A stretch of DNA of 64,000 nt, taken from positions 186,001-250,000 of the forward strand of contig JBGORM010000005.1 in the NCBI GenBank assembly GCA_041538185.1. Reading direction: 5' to 3'. A model generated the notes under the pieces. The model was not told the DNA's origin. It searched no databases and saw only the letters and a program-made list of their open reading frames with translations. Source of the stretch: Melioribacteraceae bacterium 4301-Me. GTDB lineage: Bacteria; Bacteroidota; Ignavibacteria; Ignavibacteriales; Melioribacteraceae. A program made the translations under genes and the position numbers. Shown here one piece after another: positions 27,134 to 35,801 of the stretch; the first letter of the stretch is position 1, and every line of letters begins with the position of its first letter.

Positions 27134-30100
27134 CTAAAGTCGGGACAGGTTTTCCTTTGCTTCTTTTTTCATTTCCCATGAACGCCAGAGGTAATAAATT
27201 ACAGGATAAACAGCTAATTCCATCAATACTGAAGTAACAACACCGCCAAGCATAGGTGCAGCAATTCGTTTCATTACATCTGCACCAGTTCCGTGACTCC
27301 ACATAATTGGAATTAAACCAGCAATAATTACAGAAGCAGTCATAATTTTAGGTCGTACACGTTTAACAGCACCATGATGAATAGCTTCTTTAAGTCCTTT
27401 CAATCCAGTAAGTAAACCTTTTTCTTTCCATTCTTTTAATGCAATATCAAGATAAAGTAACATAACGACTCCAGTCTCTGCATCTAAGCCTGCAAGGGCA
27501 ATTATTCCAACCCAAACTGCAATACTTAAATTGTAACCGAGTAAATAAAGCAGCCAAAAAGTACCAACTAAAGAGAATGGAACAGCAAGAAAAACAATTG
27601 CAACTTTTGTAAGCGATCGAGTATTGAGATAAATAATTACAAAGATTATGAATAAAGTCATCGGAATTACTAACATCAATCGTTCTTGAGCACGCAGCAT
27701 ATATTCATATTCACCGCTCCATGTGATATTATAACCAGCAGGCAGTTTAATTTTTTCAGCTACTATTTTTTGAGCATTTTTAACATAAGTTCCTACATCA
27801 ATATCTTTTATATCAACGTAGACCCATGCATTAGGACGTGTATCCTCACTTCTAACAACCATAGGACCTTTGCGTGGTGTAAAAGTTGCAAGTTGACCAA
27901 ATGGAACCTGTTCTCCAATCGGAGTTGGAATTAGAACTCTTTTTAAAGCATCAATATTATCTCGTAGTTCTCTGCTGTAGCGAAGGTTAACAGTATATCT
28001 TTCCAATCCTTCTACTGTATTTGTAATAGCCATACCGCCCATAGCAGTTTGAATAACTTTTTGAACGTCATCAATCGTCAAACCATATCGTGCGGCTTCT
28101 TTTCTATTAATTTCAATATCAAGATAATTACCACCGACAGCTCTTTCTGCGAAGGCACTTAAAGTCCCGGGAACTGTTCGCATTACAGCTTCCACCTTTC
28201 TACCAATTTCTTGCAGTGTATCCAAATCGGGTCCAGAAATTTTAATTCCGACTGGTGTTTTAATTCCAGTGGCGAGCATATCAACCCTTGTTTTAATAGG
28301 CATTGTCCATGCATTTGTTACACCTGGGAACTGAATAGCTCTATCCATTTCATCAATAAGTTTTTTGGGAGTCATCCCCGGTCGCCATTCACTTTCTGGT
28401 TTTAACATTATAGTAGTTTCAATCATATCAAGACCAGCTGGATCTGTTGCAGTTTCTGCACGACCAATTTTTCCAAAGACATGATGAACTTCTGGAAATT
28501 GTCTTATGATTTTATCTGTTTGCTGCAATAATTCTCTTGCTTTTGTAATTGACATACCGGGCATTGTTGTGGGCATATAAAGTAAATCACCTTCATAAAG
28601 CGGGGGCATAAATTCAGAGCCAATTTTTTTGAACGGAATTATTGTTATACCGAGAATAATTAATACAGCAACAATAACAGCTTTGTTATGCTTTATTACA
28701 AAATCAACAACAGGATGATATATTTTAATAAGGAATCTGTTAATAGGATTTTTTTCTTCCGGCATTATTTTTCCACGAATCCAATAACCCATTAAAATAG
28801 GGACAATTGTTATAGATAGAATTGCAGCAGCAGCCATTGAATATGTTTTAGTGAATGCCAATGGTCTGAACAATCTGCCTTCCTGGGCTTCGAGTGTAAA
28901 TACTGGAATAAAAGATACAGTTATTACAAGCAGTGAATAGAATAACGAGGGTCCCACTTCTTTCGATGCCTCGATAATCATTTGCCAGCGATTTCTTCGT
29001 TCTTCGGGTGGTTTTAGTGCTTCGTGTTCAATATGTTTATGTGCGTTTTCAATCATAATAATCGCAGCATCCACCATTGCACCGATTGCAATTGCAATTC
29101 CACCTAATGACATTATGTTTGCATTAATTCCCTGCCAGCGCATTATTATAAAAGACATTAATATAGCTGTGGGCAATGTAAAGATTGCTACAAATGCACT
29201 TCTTGCATGCATTAAAAATATTATACAAACCAGGGCTACAATTAATATTTCTTCGATGAGTTTTTCTTTTAATGTATCAATAGCTCGTTCAATTAATCCC
29301 GAACGGTCATATACGGGTTCAATTTTTACATCATCAGGCAACCCTGCTTTCAATTCTTCTAACTTCTTTTTTACATCTTTAATAACCTTGAGAGCATTTT
29401 GCCCATACCTCATTACTATTATACCGCCAACTACTTCACCTTCGCCGTTAGCTTCAACAAGTCCTCTTCTCATTAAAGGACCAAGCGTAACATCAGCAAC
29501 ATCTTTTAAGTAGACGGGGGTGTTAGTTTTTTTATTTACCATCAATGGAATATTTTCAACATCCTCAATTGATTTGATGTAGCCAAGTCCTCTCACCATA
29601 AATTCCATTTCACCCATTTCAATTACTTCGCCGCCGACGTCATTGTTCGATTTTTTAATTGCCATTTCTATCATATCGATTGGAATGTTATAGGCTAATA
29701 ATTTTGCCGGGTCAACTGTTACTTGATATTGTTTAACATATCCGCCAATACTTGCTACTTCAGCTACGCCTTCAACAGAAGAAAGTGCATATTTTAAATA
29801 CCAATCTTGAATTGAACGAAGTTCTTGAAGTGACCTTTTATTGGAGGTAAGCTGATATTCATAAACCCAGCCTACACCTGTTGCATCTGGACCTAAAGTA
29901 GGAACAACTTTGGGAGGAAGTCTTTTTTGTGCATAGTTAAGATATTCTAATACTCTGCTTCTTGCCCAATAAATGTCAGTTCCATCTTCAAAAATTATGT
30001 AGACAAGTGAGAAACCAAAAAATGAATAACCCCGCACTACTTTAGAACCCGGCACAGAGACCATTGCTGTAGTTAAAGGATAAGTAACTTGATCTTCTAC

Positions 30101-30280
30101 AGTTTTTGGTGATTGCCCGGGATATTCTGTATAAATAATAACCTGCACATCACTCAAATCTGGAATAGCATCCACAGGAGTATTCACTAAAGAATAGATT
30201 CCAATTCCAATTATAAAAGCCGTTGCAAGTATAACGAGAAATTTATTCTTTACAGAAAACTCTATTATTTTTTGTAACAT
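27134..30280 (-). CDS. cusA: Cu(I)/Ag(I) RND efflux pump CusA
   Basis: A 1048-residue HME-RND transporter. The N-terminus MLQKIIEFSVKNKFLVILA and the TPVDAIPDLSDVQVIIYTEY segment are diagnostic. Twelve membrane helices are arranged around two periplasmic loops; MRWQGINANIMSLGGIAIAIG with Asp in GAMVDAAIIMIENA is the proton-relay helix. A methionine in TRVDMLATGIKTPVGIKISG matches the Cu/Ag-binding position in E. coli CusA, supporting monovalent copper/silver rather than divalent ions. It sits downstream of cusB, separated by a repeat-rich gap of 265 bases. Exports metal from periplasm and cytoplasm through CusC. Confidence 0.95.
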   Translation of the reverse strand: MLQKIIEFSVKNKFLVILATAFIIGIGIYSLVNTPVDAIPDLSDVQVIIYTEYPGQSPKTVEDQVTYPLTTAMVSVPGSKVVRGYSFFGFSLVYIIFEDGTDIYWARSRVLEYLNYAQKRLPPKVVPTLGPDATGVGWVYEYQLTSNKRSLQELRSIQDWYLKYALSSVEGVAEVASIGGYVKQYQVTVDPAKLLAYNIPIDMIEMAIKKSNNDVGGEVIEMGEMEFMVRGLGYIKSIEDVENIPLMVNKKTNTPVYLKDVADVTLGPLMRRGLVEANGEGEVVGGIIVMRYGQNALKVIKDVKKKLEELKAGLPDDVKIEPVYDRSGLIERAIDTLKEKLIEEILIVALVCIIFLMHARSAFVAIFTLPTAILMSFIIMRWQGINANIMSLGGIAIAIGAMVDAAIIMIENAHKHIEHEALKPPEERRNRWQMIIEASKEVGPSLFYSLLVITVSFIPVFTLEAQEGRLFRPLAFTKTYSMAAAAILSITIVPILMGYWIRGKIMPEEKNPINRFLIKIYHPVVDFVIKHNKAVIVAVLIILGITIIPFKKIGSEFMPPLYEGDLLYMPTTMPGMSITKARELLQQTDKIIRQFPEVHHVFGKIGRAETATDPAGLDMIETTIMLKPESEWRPGMTPKKLIDEMDRAIQFPGVTNAWTMPIKTRVDMLATGIKTPVGIKISGPDLDTLQEIGRKVEAVMRTVPGTLSAFAERAVGGNYLDIEINRKEAARYGLTIDDVQKVIQTAMGGMAITNTVEGLERYTVNLRYSRELRDNIDALKRVLIPTPIGEQVPFGQLATFTPRKGPMVVRSEDTRPNAWVYVDIKDIDVGTYVKNAQKIVAEKIKLPAGYNITWSGEYEYMLRAQERLMLVIPMTLFIIFVIIYLNTRSLTKVAIVFLAVPFSLVGTFWLLYLLGYNLSIAVWVGIIALAGLDAETGVVMLLYLDIALKEWKEKGLLTGLKGLKEAIHHGAVKRVRPKIMTASVIIAGLIPIMWSHGTGADVMKRIAAPMLGGVVTSVLMELAVYPVIYYLWRSWEMKKEAKENLSRL

Positions 30281-30545
30281 TTTGACTCCACTAATTTTCT
30301 ATTATTACTTTTTTACTTTTGACTTATAATTAACTCTCTCTACAAAGACAATCTCAAAAGTTATTTTTCAATTCAACATTCTGTGAAAATCTACCTGTCG
30401 GTAGACAGGCCTGACTGCTGTCAGGCAAGTCCCGTCTCATCCGTGTTCTATCCTCCGTTTATAGAACACGGATTACACTGACTACATGGACTTTCACGGA
30501 CATAACTTCTCCGTGTTAATCCGTGTAATCTGTGTCATCCGTGTT
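30281..30545. repeat. Palindromic and cacggattacac repeats between cusB and cusA
   Basis: Two perfect hairpins abut at 30394-30425: CCTGTC-GGTA-GACAGG and CCTGAC-TGCT-GTCAGG. From 30440 to 30548 there is an inverted pair of the dispersed motif: ATAGAACACGGATTACAC and, reversed, CCGTGTAATCTGTGTCATCC. The gap could reduce transcription of cusA relative to cusBC or host RNA-processing sites. Confidence 0.65.
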
Positions 30546-32240
30546 CTATTTCTTATATTGAAAACCATGTTTCTCAAGATTAGCTTTAACTTCGTCAATT
30601 GTAAATTCTTTGAGTGTCATTCCGCAAATTGGGCATTTACCCGGTTTATCAGAAATTACATTCCAGTCCATAATATCTTGATAAAGTTTTCCATCCTTAT
30701 TTTTATCAATTGCTTTTAAGTCAATTACTCCTTTGCGAATTATAGAACTCTCGTTGTGTTCTTTATGGATACTTTCAGATTTTTTTGATTTTTCATCATT
30801 CTTTTGTTTCTCTTTTTCGTCCATATTCATTTTGCTGTGGTCTTCAGTAGCTTTTTGCTGTTCCATCGTTTTATTCATATCCATTCCTGCATGACCACTC
30901 ATTTGCTGAATTGCTGCTTTAAGATTGCTTTCTGAATCAATCAGGAATTGAGAGGAGACAACAATTTTTTCACCTTCTTTAATACCTTCGAGTACCTGAA
31001 CCATTCCATCTGATTCAACACCCAATTTAACTTCTCTTGGGTCGAAGTAGCCGCCGCCTAATGAAATTACAGCTATGTTTCTTTCACCAGAGCGGATAAT
31101 TGCCTGGTTCGGAACCACAATAGCATCCACTGAAACGGGTGAAACAAATTTAACAGTTGCAAACATTCCAGGTTTAAATTCATAGTTAGCAGTATTTCTC
31201 ACTTCTGTTCTTACTTTAACTGTTTTTGTTTCCTCGTTTAAGAAAGGATAAATGTAAGTAACTTTACCTTGATAAGTTTTACCTGGTAAGTAAGACAATT
31301 CTAATTCAACTTTTTGGCCCAACTTAATCCACGGTAAATCCATTTGATAGATATCAGCCATAACCCATACAGTCGAAAGGTCGGCAACTTTATATAATTC
31401 CATTCCTGCCATAATTTGTTGACCTAAGAAAACCATCTTTTCAACAACAATACCATTGACTGGCGAATAAATAGTAAGAGTTTTTTTAGGAGCATTATTT
31501 CTTTCAATTTCTTCAATATCTTTTTCGGAAATGTCCCAGTAGAGCAATCTTCTCTTGGCACTATTAACTAATTCTTGAGCTCCTTCTTTTACATCGCTCG
31601 AACTTTGAGATACTTTTTTTAGATAACGAATTGCCTGTAGATATTCTTCTTGAGTACTTACAAGTTCCGGACTGTAAATTTCAAACAGCGGTTGACCTTT
31701 ACTGACATATTTACCCGTGTAATCAACATATAATTTTTCAATCCAGCCCATAATTTTTGTTGTGATAGTTGTAACTTTTGTTTCATCGTAATCAATTTTA
31801 CCTGTAGTTCGAATTACTTTATTTAACTTCTGTCTTTTAACTTCCTGAACTCGAACTCCAATATTTTGCACAACTACCGGGTCTATTTTAATTCCTTGTA
31901 CATCACTTTCACCTTCATAGACCGGAACTAATTCCATTCCGCAATCTGGCGCAATTCCCGGTTTATCCGAAGTGTACCATGGATGCATCGGGTCTTTATA
32001 ATAAGCAATTTTCTTTTCTCCGCTTTTAGTTCCTTCATCTGCATAAACTGGAACGTAATCCATTCCATCGGGTGCCTTTTTAGGTGTAGGAGAAGTTTGA
32101 GTTGGATCCATTGGATTACGATAGTATAAAATTTTTCTCTCTTTTTGTTGAACAGAAGACGTACTTGATTTAAATACGAGCCATCCAATACCTAATCCAA
32201 CAATAAGGAAGACAATTGCAGTTATAATTATTTTTCTCAT
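30546..32240 (-). CDS. cusB: Efflux periplasmic adaptor CusB with N- and C-terminal metal-binding domains
   Basis: A 564-residue membrane-fusion protein. After an N-terminal membrane helix come two tandem heavy-metal-binding domains (YYRNPMDP...PDGMDYVPVY and YYKDPMHP...APDCGMELVPVY). The adaptor core follows, with the lipoyl/barrel-sandwich segments VQNIGVRVQEVKRQ and GWIEKLYVDYTGKYVSKGQPLFEIYSPEL, a helical hairpin, and beta-barrel segments. The C-terminus adds a Met/His-rich linker (GHAGMDMNKTMEQQ) and a domain with NKDGKLYQD and CPICGMTLKE, also found alone in the 26113-26568 protein. It links CusA to CusC and delivers metal. cusC ends 14 bases upstream. Confidence 0.92.
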   Translation of the reverse strand: MRKIIITAIVFLIVGLGIGWLVFKSSTSSVQQKERKILYYRNPMDPTQTSPTPKKAPDGMDYVPVYADEGTKSGEKKIAYYKDPMHPWYTSDKPGIAPDCGMELVPVYEGESDVQGIKIDPVVVQNIGVRVQEVKRQKLNKVIRTTGKIDYDETKVTTITTKIMGWIEKLYVDYTGKYVSKGQPLFEIYSPELVSTQEEYLQAIRYLKKVSQSSSDVKEGAQELVNSAKRRLLYWDISEKDIEEIERNNAPKKTLTIYSPVNGIVVEKMVFLGQQIMAGMELYKVADLSTVWVMADIYQMDLPWIKLGQKVELELSYLPGKTYQGKVTYIYPFLNEETKTVKVRTEVRNTANYEFKPGMFATVKFVSPVSVDAIVVPNQAIIRSGERNIAVISLGGGYFDPREVKLGVESDGMVQVLEGIKEGEKIVVSSQFLIDSESNLKAAIQQMSGHAGMDMNKTMEQQKATEDHSKMNMDEKEKQKNDEKSKKSESIHKEHNESSIIRKGVIDLKAIDKNKDGKLYQDIMDWNVISDKPGKCPICGMTLKEFTIDEVKANLEKHGFQYKK

Positions 32241-32253
32241 TATGAAATCTCCT

Positions 32254-33534
32254 TTAGTTTCTATTAATATTTTCTACAATTTCATTGATTGATAAACCGA
32301 CTGCTTGTTCTAATTGTGCTTTTGCTAACATTAAATTCATTTCGCTCATATAAAAATCTAACTTTGCCATAAAAAGCATTCTGTATGCATCGATTAACAT
32401 TAAGAACTCGGTCTTACCAGTTTTATATGCTGCAAGTGTTGATTGAAGTGTTTGTTCAGCTTGCGGTATTACAGTGTTTTTATTGAGGTTATATAAATTT
32501 CTGTTTGTTTCTAATTTGACAATTGCATTTTGAACTTCGTAAGAAATCATATTTTTCATAGAATTAAATTGCTCTTCAGCTGTTTTGATATTCAACTGAT
32601 TTTCTTCAACCTTTCCGCTGTACTTATCTTTCGACCAAAATGCAATCGGGACATTCACACCTACCATAGCAGACCAAAAATCGTTCTTTGTATCAGTCAT
32701 ATTTTTATACATTACTCTTACCATAATATCTGGATAGAATTCTAACTCAGATGCTTTCAATTCACTTTTATACATTTCAATGTTGAATTTCATCCCTTTC
32801 AATTCAGGTCTATACGACAAAGCAACTGGAAGCAGCTGCTGATATTTAAATTCTGGAATATCTTCATATATACTATCAATCTCTTTAAAAGGCTGATAAG
32901 GTGGACGATTTAAAATTGTATTGAGCATCGTTTCAACATCTCTCTTCTCCTTGTAAAGATTTACTTCATCGTTAATCAATGATGAAAGTTCTGTTTGTGC
33001 ACGAATAATGTCGGGCTGCTTTCCCATACCTACTTTATACTGTTCCGAAGCTATTTCAATAAACTGTCTAAGTAATTCTTGATTCTCTTTGTTTATTTCG
33101 ATTTTGCGTTGAACAAGATAAAGTTCATAGTAAGCGCTCTTTAAGTCTCTGATTATTTTATTCTTTAATGCATTGAACTGCTCTTCATACATGTTAGCAT
33201 TATAAGTTGCAGATAATCCCATTGCGTTTAGTTTACCAGGAAATGGTATCATTTGTTGAACGAAATAATCTGTCTCCATATTATTTTTTAATGGATTTGG
33301 AAAGGATTGAATCGGAAGTTGGAAAAATTCAATCCCTACTTGAGGTGCATCCCAGGCAGTAACTTGTTTTATCTTTTTCTCAGAACTTAAGTATTGATTT
33401 TTTGCGGCTTTAAGTTGAGGATTGTTTTGCAGTGCTTCTGTTATTAAGGAATCAAGATAAGTTTTTTGAGTTTGTGCTTTTAATATGTTAAAAAGCCCTG
33501 ATATAATTAAAATAATAATTGAAGTTCTTCTCAT
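32254..33534 (-). CDS. cusC: TolC-family outer-membrane efflux protein CusC
   Basis: A 426-residue TolC-family protein with signal peptide (MRRTSIIILIISGLFNILKAQ). Two repeated long helical regions are seen: LDSLITEALQNNPQLKAAKNQYLSSEKKI at the start of repeat 1 and YRPELKGMKFNIEMYKSELKASELEFYPDI in repeat 2, the usual OEP architecture. It forms the outer-membrane channel for the CusAB pump. It overlaps nothing but follows the tiny membrane ORF at 33550-33651 by 15 bases and precedes cusB by 13. No lipobox Cys is visible. Confidence 0.92.
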   Translation of the reverse strand: MRRTSIIILIISGLFNILKAQTQKTYLDSLITEALQNNPQLKAAKNQYLSSEKKIKQVTAWDAPQVGIEFFQLPIQSFPNPLKNNMETDYFVQQMIPFPGKLNAMGLSATYNANMYEEQFNALKNKIIRDLKSAYYELYLVQRKIEINKENQELLRQFIEIASEQYKVGMGKQPDIIRAQTELSSLINDEVNLYKEKRDVETMLNTILNRPPYQPFKEIDSIYEDIPEFKYQQLLPVALSYRPELKGMKFNIEMYKSELKASELEFYPDIMVRVMYKNMTDTKNDFWSAMVGVNVPIAFWSKDKYSGKVEENQLNIKTAEEQFNSMKNMISYEVQNAIVKLETNRNLYNLNKNTVIPQAEQTLQSTLAAYKTGKTEFLMLIDAYRMLFMAKLDFYMSEMNLMLAKAQLEQAVGLSINEIVENINRN

Positions 33535-33549
33535 AAGTTTTTCCTGAGT

Positions 33550-33651
33550 TCATTGTTTGATTTTGTTGATTCGTATTAAGATTAGCATAATTCCAATGAT
33601 TATTACGAAGTAGACAATTAACCAGATGATATTTATTAAAGTGTTATTCAT
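33550..33651 (-). CDS. 33-residue single-pass membrane peptide at the head of the cus operon
   Basis: The frame starts MNNTLINIIWLIVYFVIIIG and ends RINKIKQ: one transmembrane helix with a short basic tail. It lies just upstream of cusC and about six bases after the transcription start predicted from the sigma-54 promoter, so the mRNA would be nearly leaderless. No good ribosome site is seen. A second, differently sequenced tiny membrane peptide (26997-27092) occurs at the other end of the cluster. It could be a real small subunit or a chance hydrophobic frame. Confidence 0.45.
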   Translation of the reverse strand: MNNTLINIIWLIVYFVIIIGIMLILIRINKIKQ

Positions 33652-33667
33652 ATTAAGTGAGTCTTAC

Positions 33668-33684
33668 AGCAAAGGATGTGCCTG
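33668..33684 (-). promoter_or_regulatory. Sigma-54 (-24/-12) promoter of the cus operon
   Basis: On the minus strand the sequence CAGGCACATCCTTTGCT fits the consensus TGGCAC-N5-TTGCW, with the essential GG and GC exactly ten bases apart. It lies directly upstream of the cus genes, with a predicted start at about 33657. A sigma-54-dependent activator and kinase are encoded about 0.8 kb further upstream (34449-37899), making them the likely regulators. Confidence 0.75.
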
Positions 33685-33699
33685 AGAAATGAGCGGGTT

Positions 33700-33927
33700 T
33701 TTTAGCTTGTTTTAAGATGTTAATTGGTTATTTATTAAAAAAATTTTAAATGGTTTTAAAATTTTTAAATAAACTAATGAAATGTAAAAACTTGCTTACA
33801 CTATTATCTCCGTGTTTCTCTGTGACCTCTCTGTGGTTCTCCGTGTAATTTTTTTCTTAGACGGAGATTAACAGAGTTTGTCAAAGGGAGCCAAGAAAAA
33901 AAATCTATGTTTTAGTTTCTTGAAAAA
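33700..33927. other. Intergenic gap upstream of cus promoter
   Basis: Likely holds enhancer sites for the sigma-54 activator, but I cannot identify a clear tandem motif. At 33807-33870 an imperfect hairpin pairs ATCTCCGT with ACGGAGAT, enclosing repeated CTCTGTGG/CTCCGTGT motifs of the low-complexity type seen at 25578-25652. Confidence 0.4.
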
Positions 33928-34171
33928 TTATTCGTAAAAGAAATGACTTTTTAATTCAACTTCAGATATGTATTTCGAAGCTTGTCTTAGTATTGCTTTT
34001 AATGTTCTTTTTTCTACTTCTTTGTGATTCGGGATTGTTATTGATTGCTTTATATCATCTTTTAAATAACGAGTTAGTTTAAATGACTTCCTTTTTGCCC
34101 TCGATTGTAAAATCAAATTTTTGAAAAATCTTAATTAAGTCCTCACCGGATAGGACTTTTAGTTTAGGCAT
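33928..34171 (-). pseudogene. hicA: hicA toxin gene, frameshifted
   Basis: From the ATG at 34171 the frame encodes a HicA N-terminus (MPKLKVLSGEDLIKIFQKF). It then runs to a stop near 34080, while the rest of the HicA fold (FKLTRYLK, then SITIPNHKEVEKRTLKAILRQA, ending FFYE) continues in another frame to 33928. The shift is near 34110. HicA is an mRNA interferase controlled by HicB. The partner hicB next door is also broken, so the module is dead unless this is a sequencing error. Confidence 0.78.
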
Positions 34172-34174
34172 ATA

Positions 34175-34387
34175 TTAAATTATTTCTATATTTGCAATAA
34201 CTGTTGGATTTGGTGCGATATCAAGTTCTTCCAAATTTTCATTTTCGAGATGAAGTTCAATAGCCTCCTTCAAATTATTAACAAGTTCATCTAAAGTTAG
34301 ACCTTGTGTTACAATTGGCAAATCAGCACATTCAGCTACAAAATATTTTTCTCCTTAGAATATATGCCCACTTATTACTTTTTTCAT
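34175..34387 (-). pseudogene. hicB: hicB antitoxin gene with premature stop
   Basis: The frame from ATG 34387 reads MKKVISGHIF, then TAA at codon 11, then GEKYFVAECADLPIVTQGLT and LDELVNNLKEAIELHL, the characteristic HicB antitoxin fold. The gene ends three bases before the hicA start, the standard order here being hicB-hicA. The nonsense codon near the N-terminus probably inactivates it, though a downstream restart cannot be excluded. Confidence 0.78.
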
Positions 34388-34448
34388 AATGTCCTCTTTC
34401 ATTTTTTATAATGTACAAAAAAATTAATTATAATCGTTCACTTTTCTA

Positions 34449-35801
34449 TCAATCCTGCTTAGAGATTTTATAACTCTCAATTTTATTATAAAGTGTTGGA
34501 AGAGAAATTCCGAGTATTTCAGCAGCTTTAGGTTTATTCCAGTTTGTATAATCCAGAACTAATTTTATGTGCCTCTTTTCAACTTCATGAAGCGGCAATA
34601 AATAATTTTCATTTTCTGAAATATCACTAAAAGATTTCCTCAACAATATATTTTCTTTATGAAGAACATCATCCGTGGAAAGCACAACAGCCTGAATCAA
34701 AGTATTTTCTAACTCACGAACATTTCCTACCCAGTCATAATTTTTCAGCATTAACATAACATCGTCTGGAACTTTCGTAACATTTTTATGAAGTTCTTTA
34801 TTTATCTTTGTTAAGAAATAATTTACTAAAAGCGGAATATCTTCTTTTCTTTCTCTCAGCGGAGGGATTTTAATTGAAACAACATTTAATCTGTAATATA
34901 AATCTTCTCTAAACTTACCTTCTTTAACAAGCTGTTCAAGGTTTCGATTTGTTGCAGCAATAATTCTGGCTTTCATTGGAATTACAGTTTCGCCGCCAAC
35001 TCTTTCAAATTCTCTTTCTTGAAGAACACGCAGTAGTTTCACCTGTAAGTGCGGCGACATTTCGGAAATTTCATCAAGAAAGATTGTTCCTTCTCCTGCT
35101 AATTCAAATTTTCCCTTTTTTGTTCTATCAGCTCCCGTAAATGCACCTTTTTCATGACCAAACAGTTCGCTTTCCAAAAGTGATTCTGTAATTGCAGTAC
35201 AGTTTACAGCAACAAACGGCTGATTTTTTGTTATTCCACTATAATGAATTGATTTTGCAACAAGTTCTTTTCCTGTGCCGCTTTCTCCTAATAAAAGTAC
35301 AGTTACACGGTTATTCGATACCTGCCCAATTAACTTATAAATTTCTCTCATCGCAGATGATTTGCCAATAATTCTTTTTTCGGGTTGAAATTCTTGAGCT
35401 TCTTCTTCGATAAAAGAATCAATCCTCTCACTTAATATTTTTGATTCGAGTGCGCGCGATATAGTTACTCTAAGGCGTTCTATATCTAAAGGTTTTTCGA
35501 GATAATCATAAGCTCCATTCTGCATGGCTTCAATAGTTGTTTGTATATCATCATGAGCAGTAATAAGAATAACTTTTATATTTGCATCAATATCCTTTGC
35601 CTTTTTTAAGACTTCTAACCCGGATAAATTCGGCATTCTTATATCAGAGATAATTAAATCGGGCTGATTTTCTTGTAAGCTTTTTAGTCCGGATTTTCCA
35701 TCCTCTGCAGCATAAACATTATAACCAATTCTTTTCAAATAATTCGTTAATGTTTGACGAATTGATTCGTCATCGTCAATTACTAAAATTTTTTCTTTCA
35801 T
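34449..35801 (-). CDS. NtrC-family sigma-54-dependent response regulator
   Basis: A 450-residue regulator from ATG 35801, inside the 3' end of the kinase gene; an in-frame TTG at 35825 is less likely. Receiver domain 1-120 with the phospho-acceptor D53 ([11 protein letters not shown]). AAA+ domain with GESGTGKE near 170 and the sigma-54-contacting GAFTGA loop ([15 protein letters not shown]). C-terminal Fis-type helix-turn-helix ([19 protein letters not shown]). It activates sigma-54 promoters after phosphorylation. The good -24/-12 promoter before the cus operon, under 1 kb away, is the obvious target. Confidence 0.93.
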   Translation of the reverse strand: MKEKILVIDDDESIRQTLTNYLKRIGYNVYAAEDGKSGLKSLQENQPDLIISDIRMPNLSGLEVLKKAKDIDANIKVILITAHDDIQTTIEAMQNGAYDYLEKPLDIERLRVTISRALESKILSERIDSFIEEEAQEFQPEKRIIGKSSAMREIYKLIGQVSNNRVTVLLLGESGTGKELVAKSIHYSGITKNQPFVAVNCTAITESLLESELFGHEKGAFTGADRTKKGKFELAGEGTIFLDEISEMSPHLQVKLLRVLQEREFERVGGETVIPMKARIIAATNRNLEQLVKEGKFREDLYYRLNVVSIKIPPLRERKEDIPLLVNYFLTKINKELHKNVTKVPDDVMLMLKNYDWVGNVRELENTLIQAVVLSTDDVLHKENILLRKSFSDISENENYLLPLHEVEKRHIKLVLDYTNWNKPKAAEILGISLPTLYNKIESYKISKQD

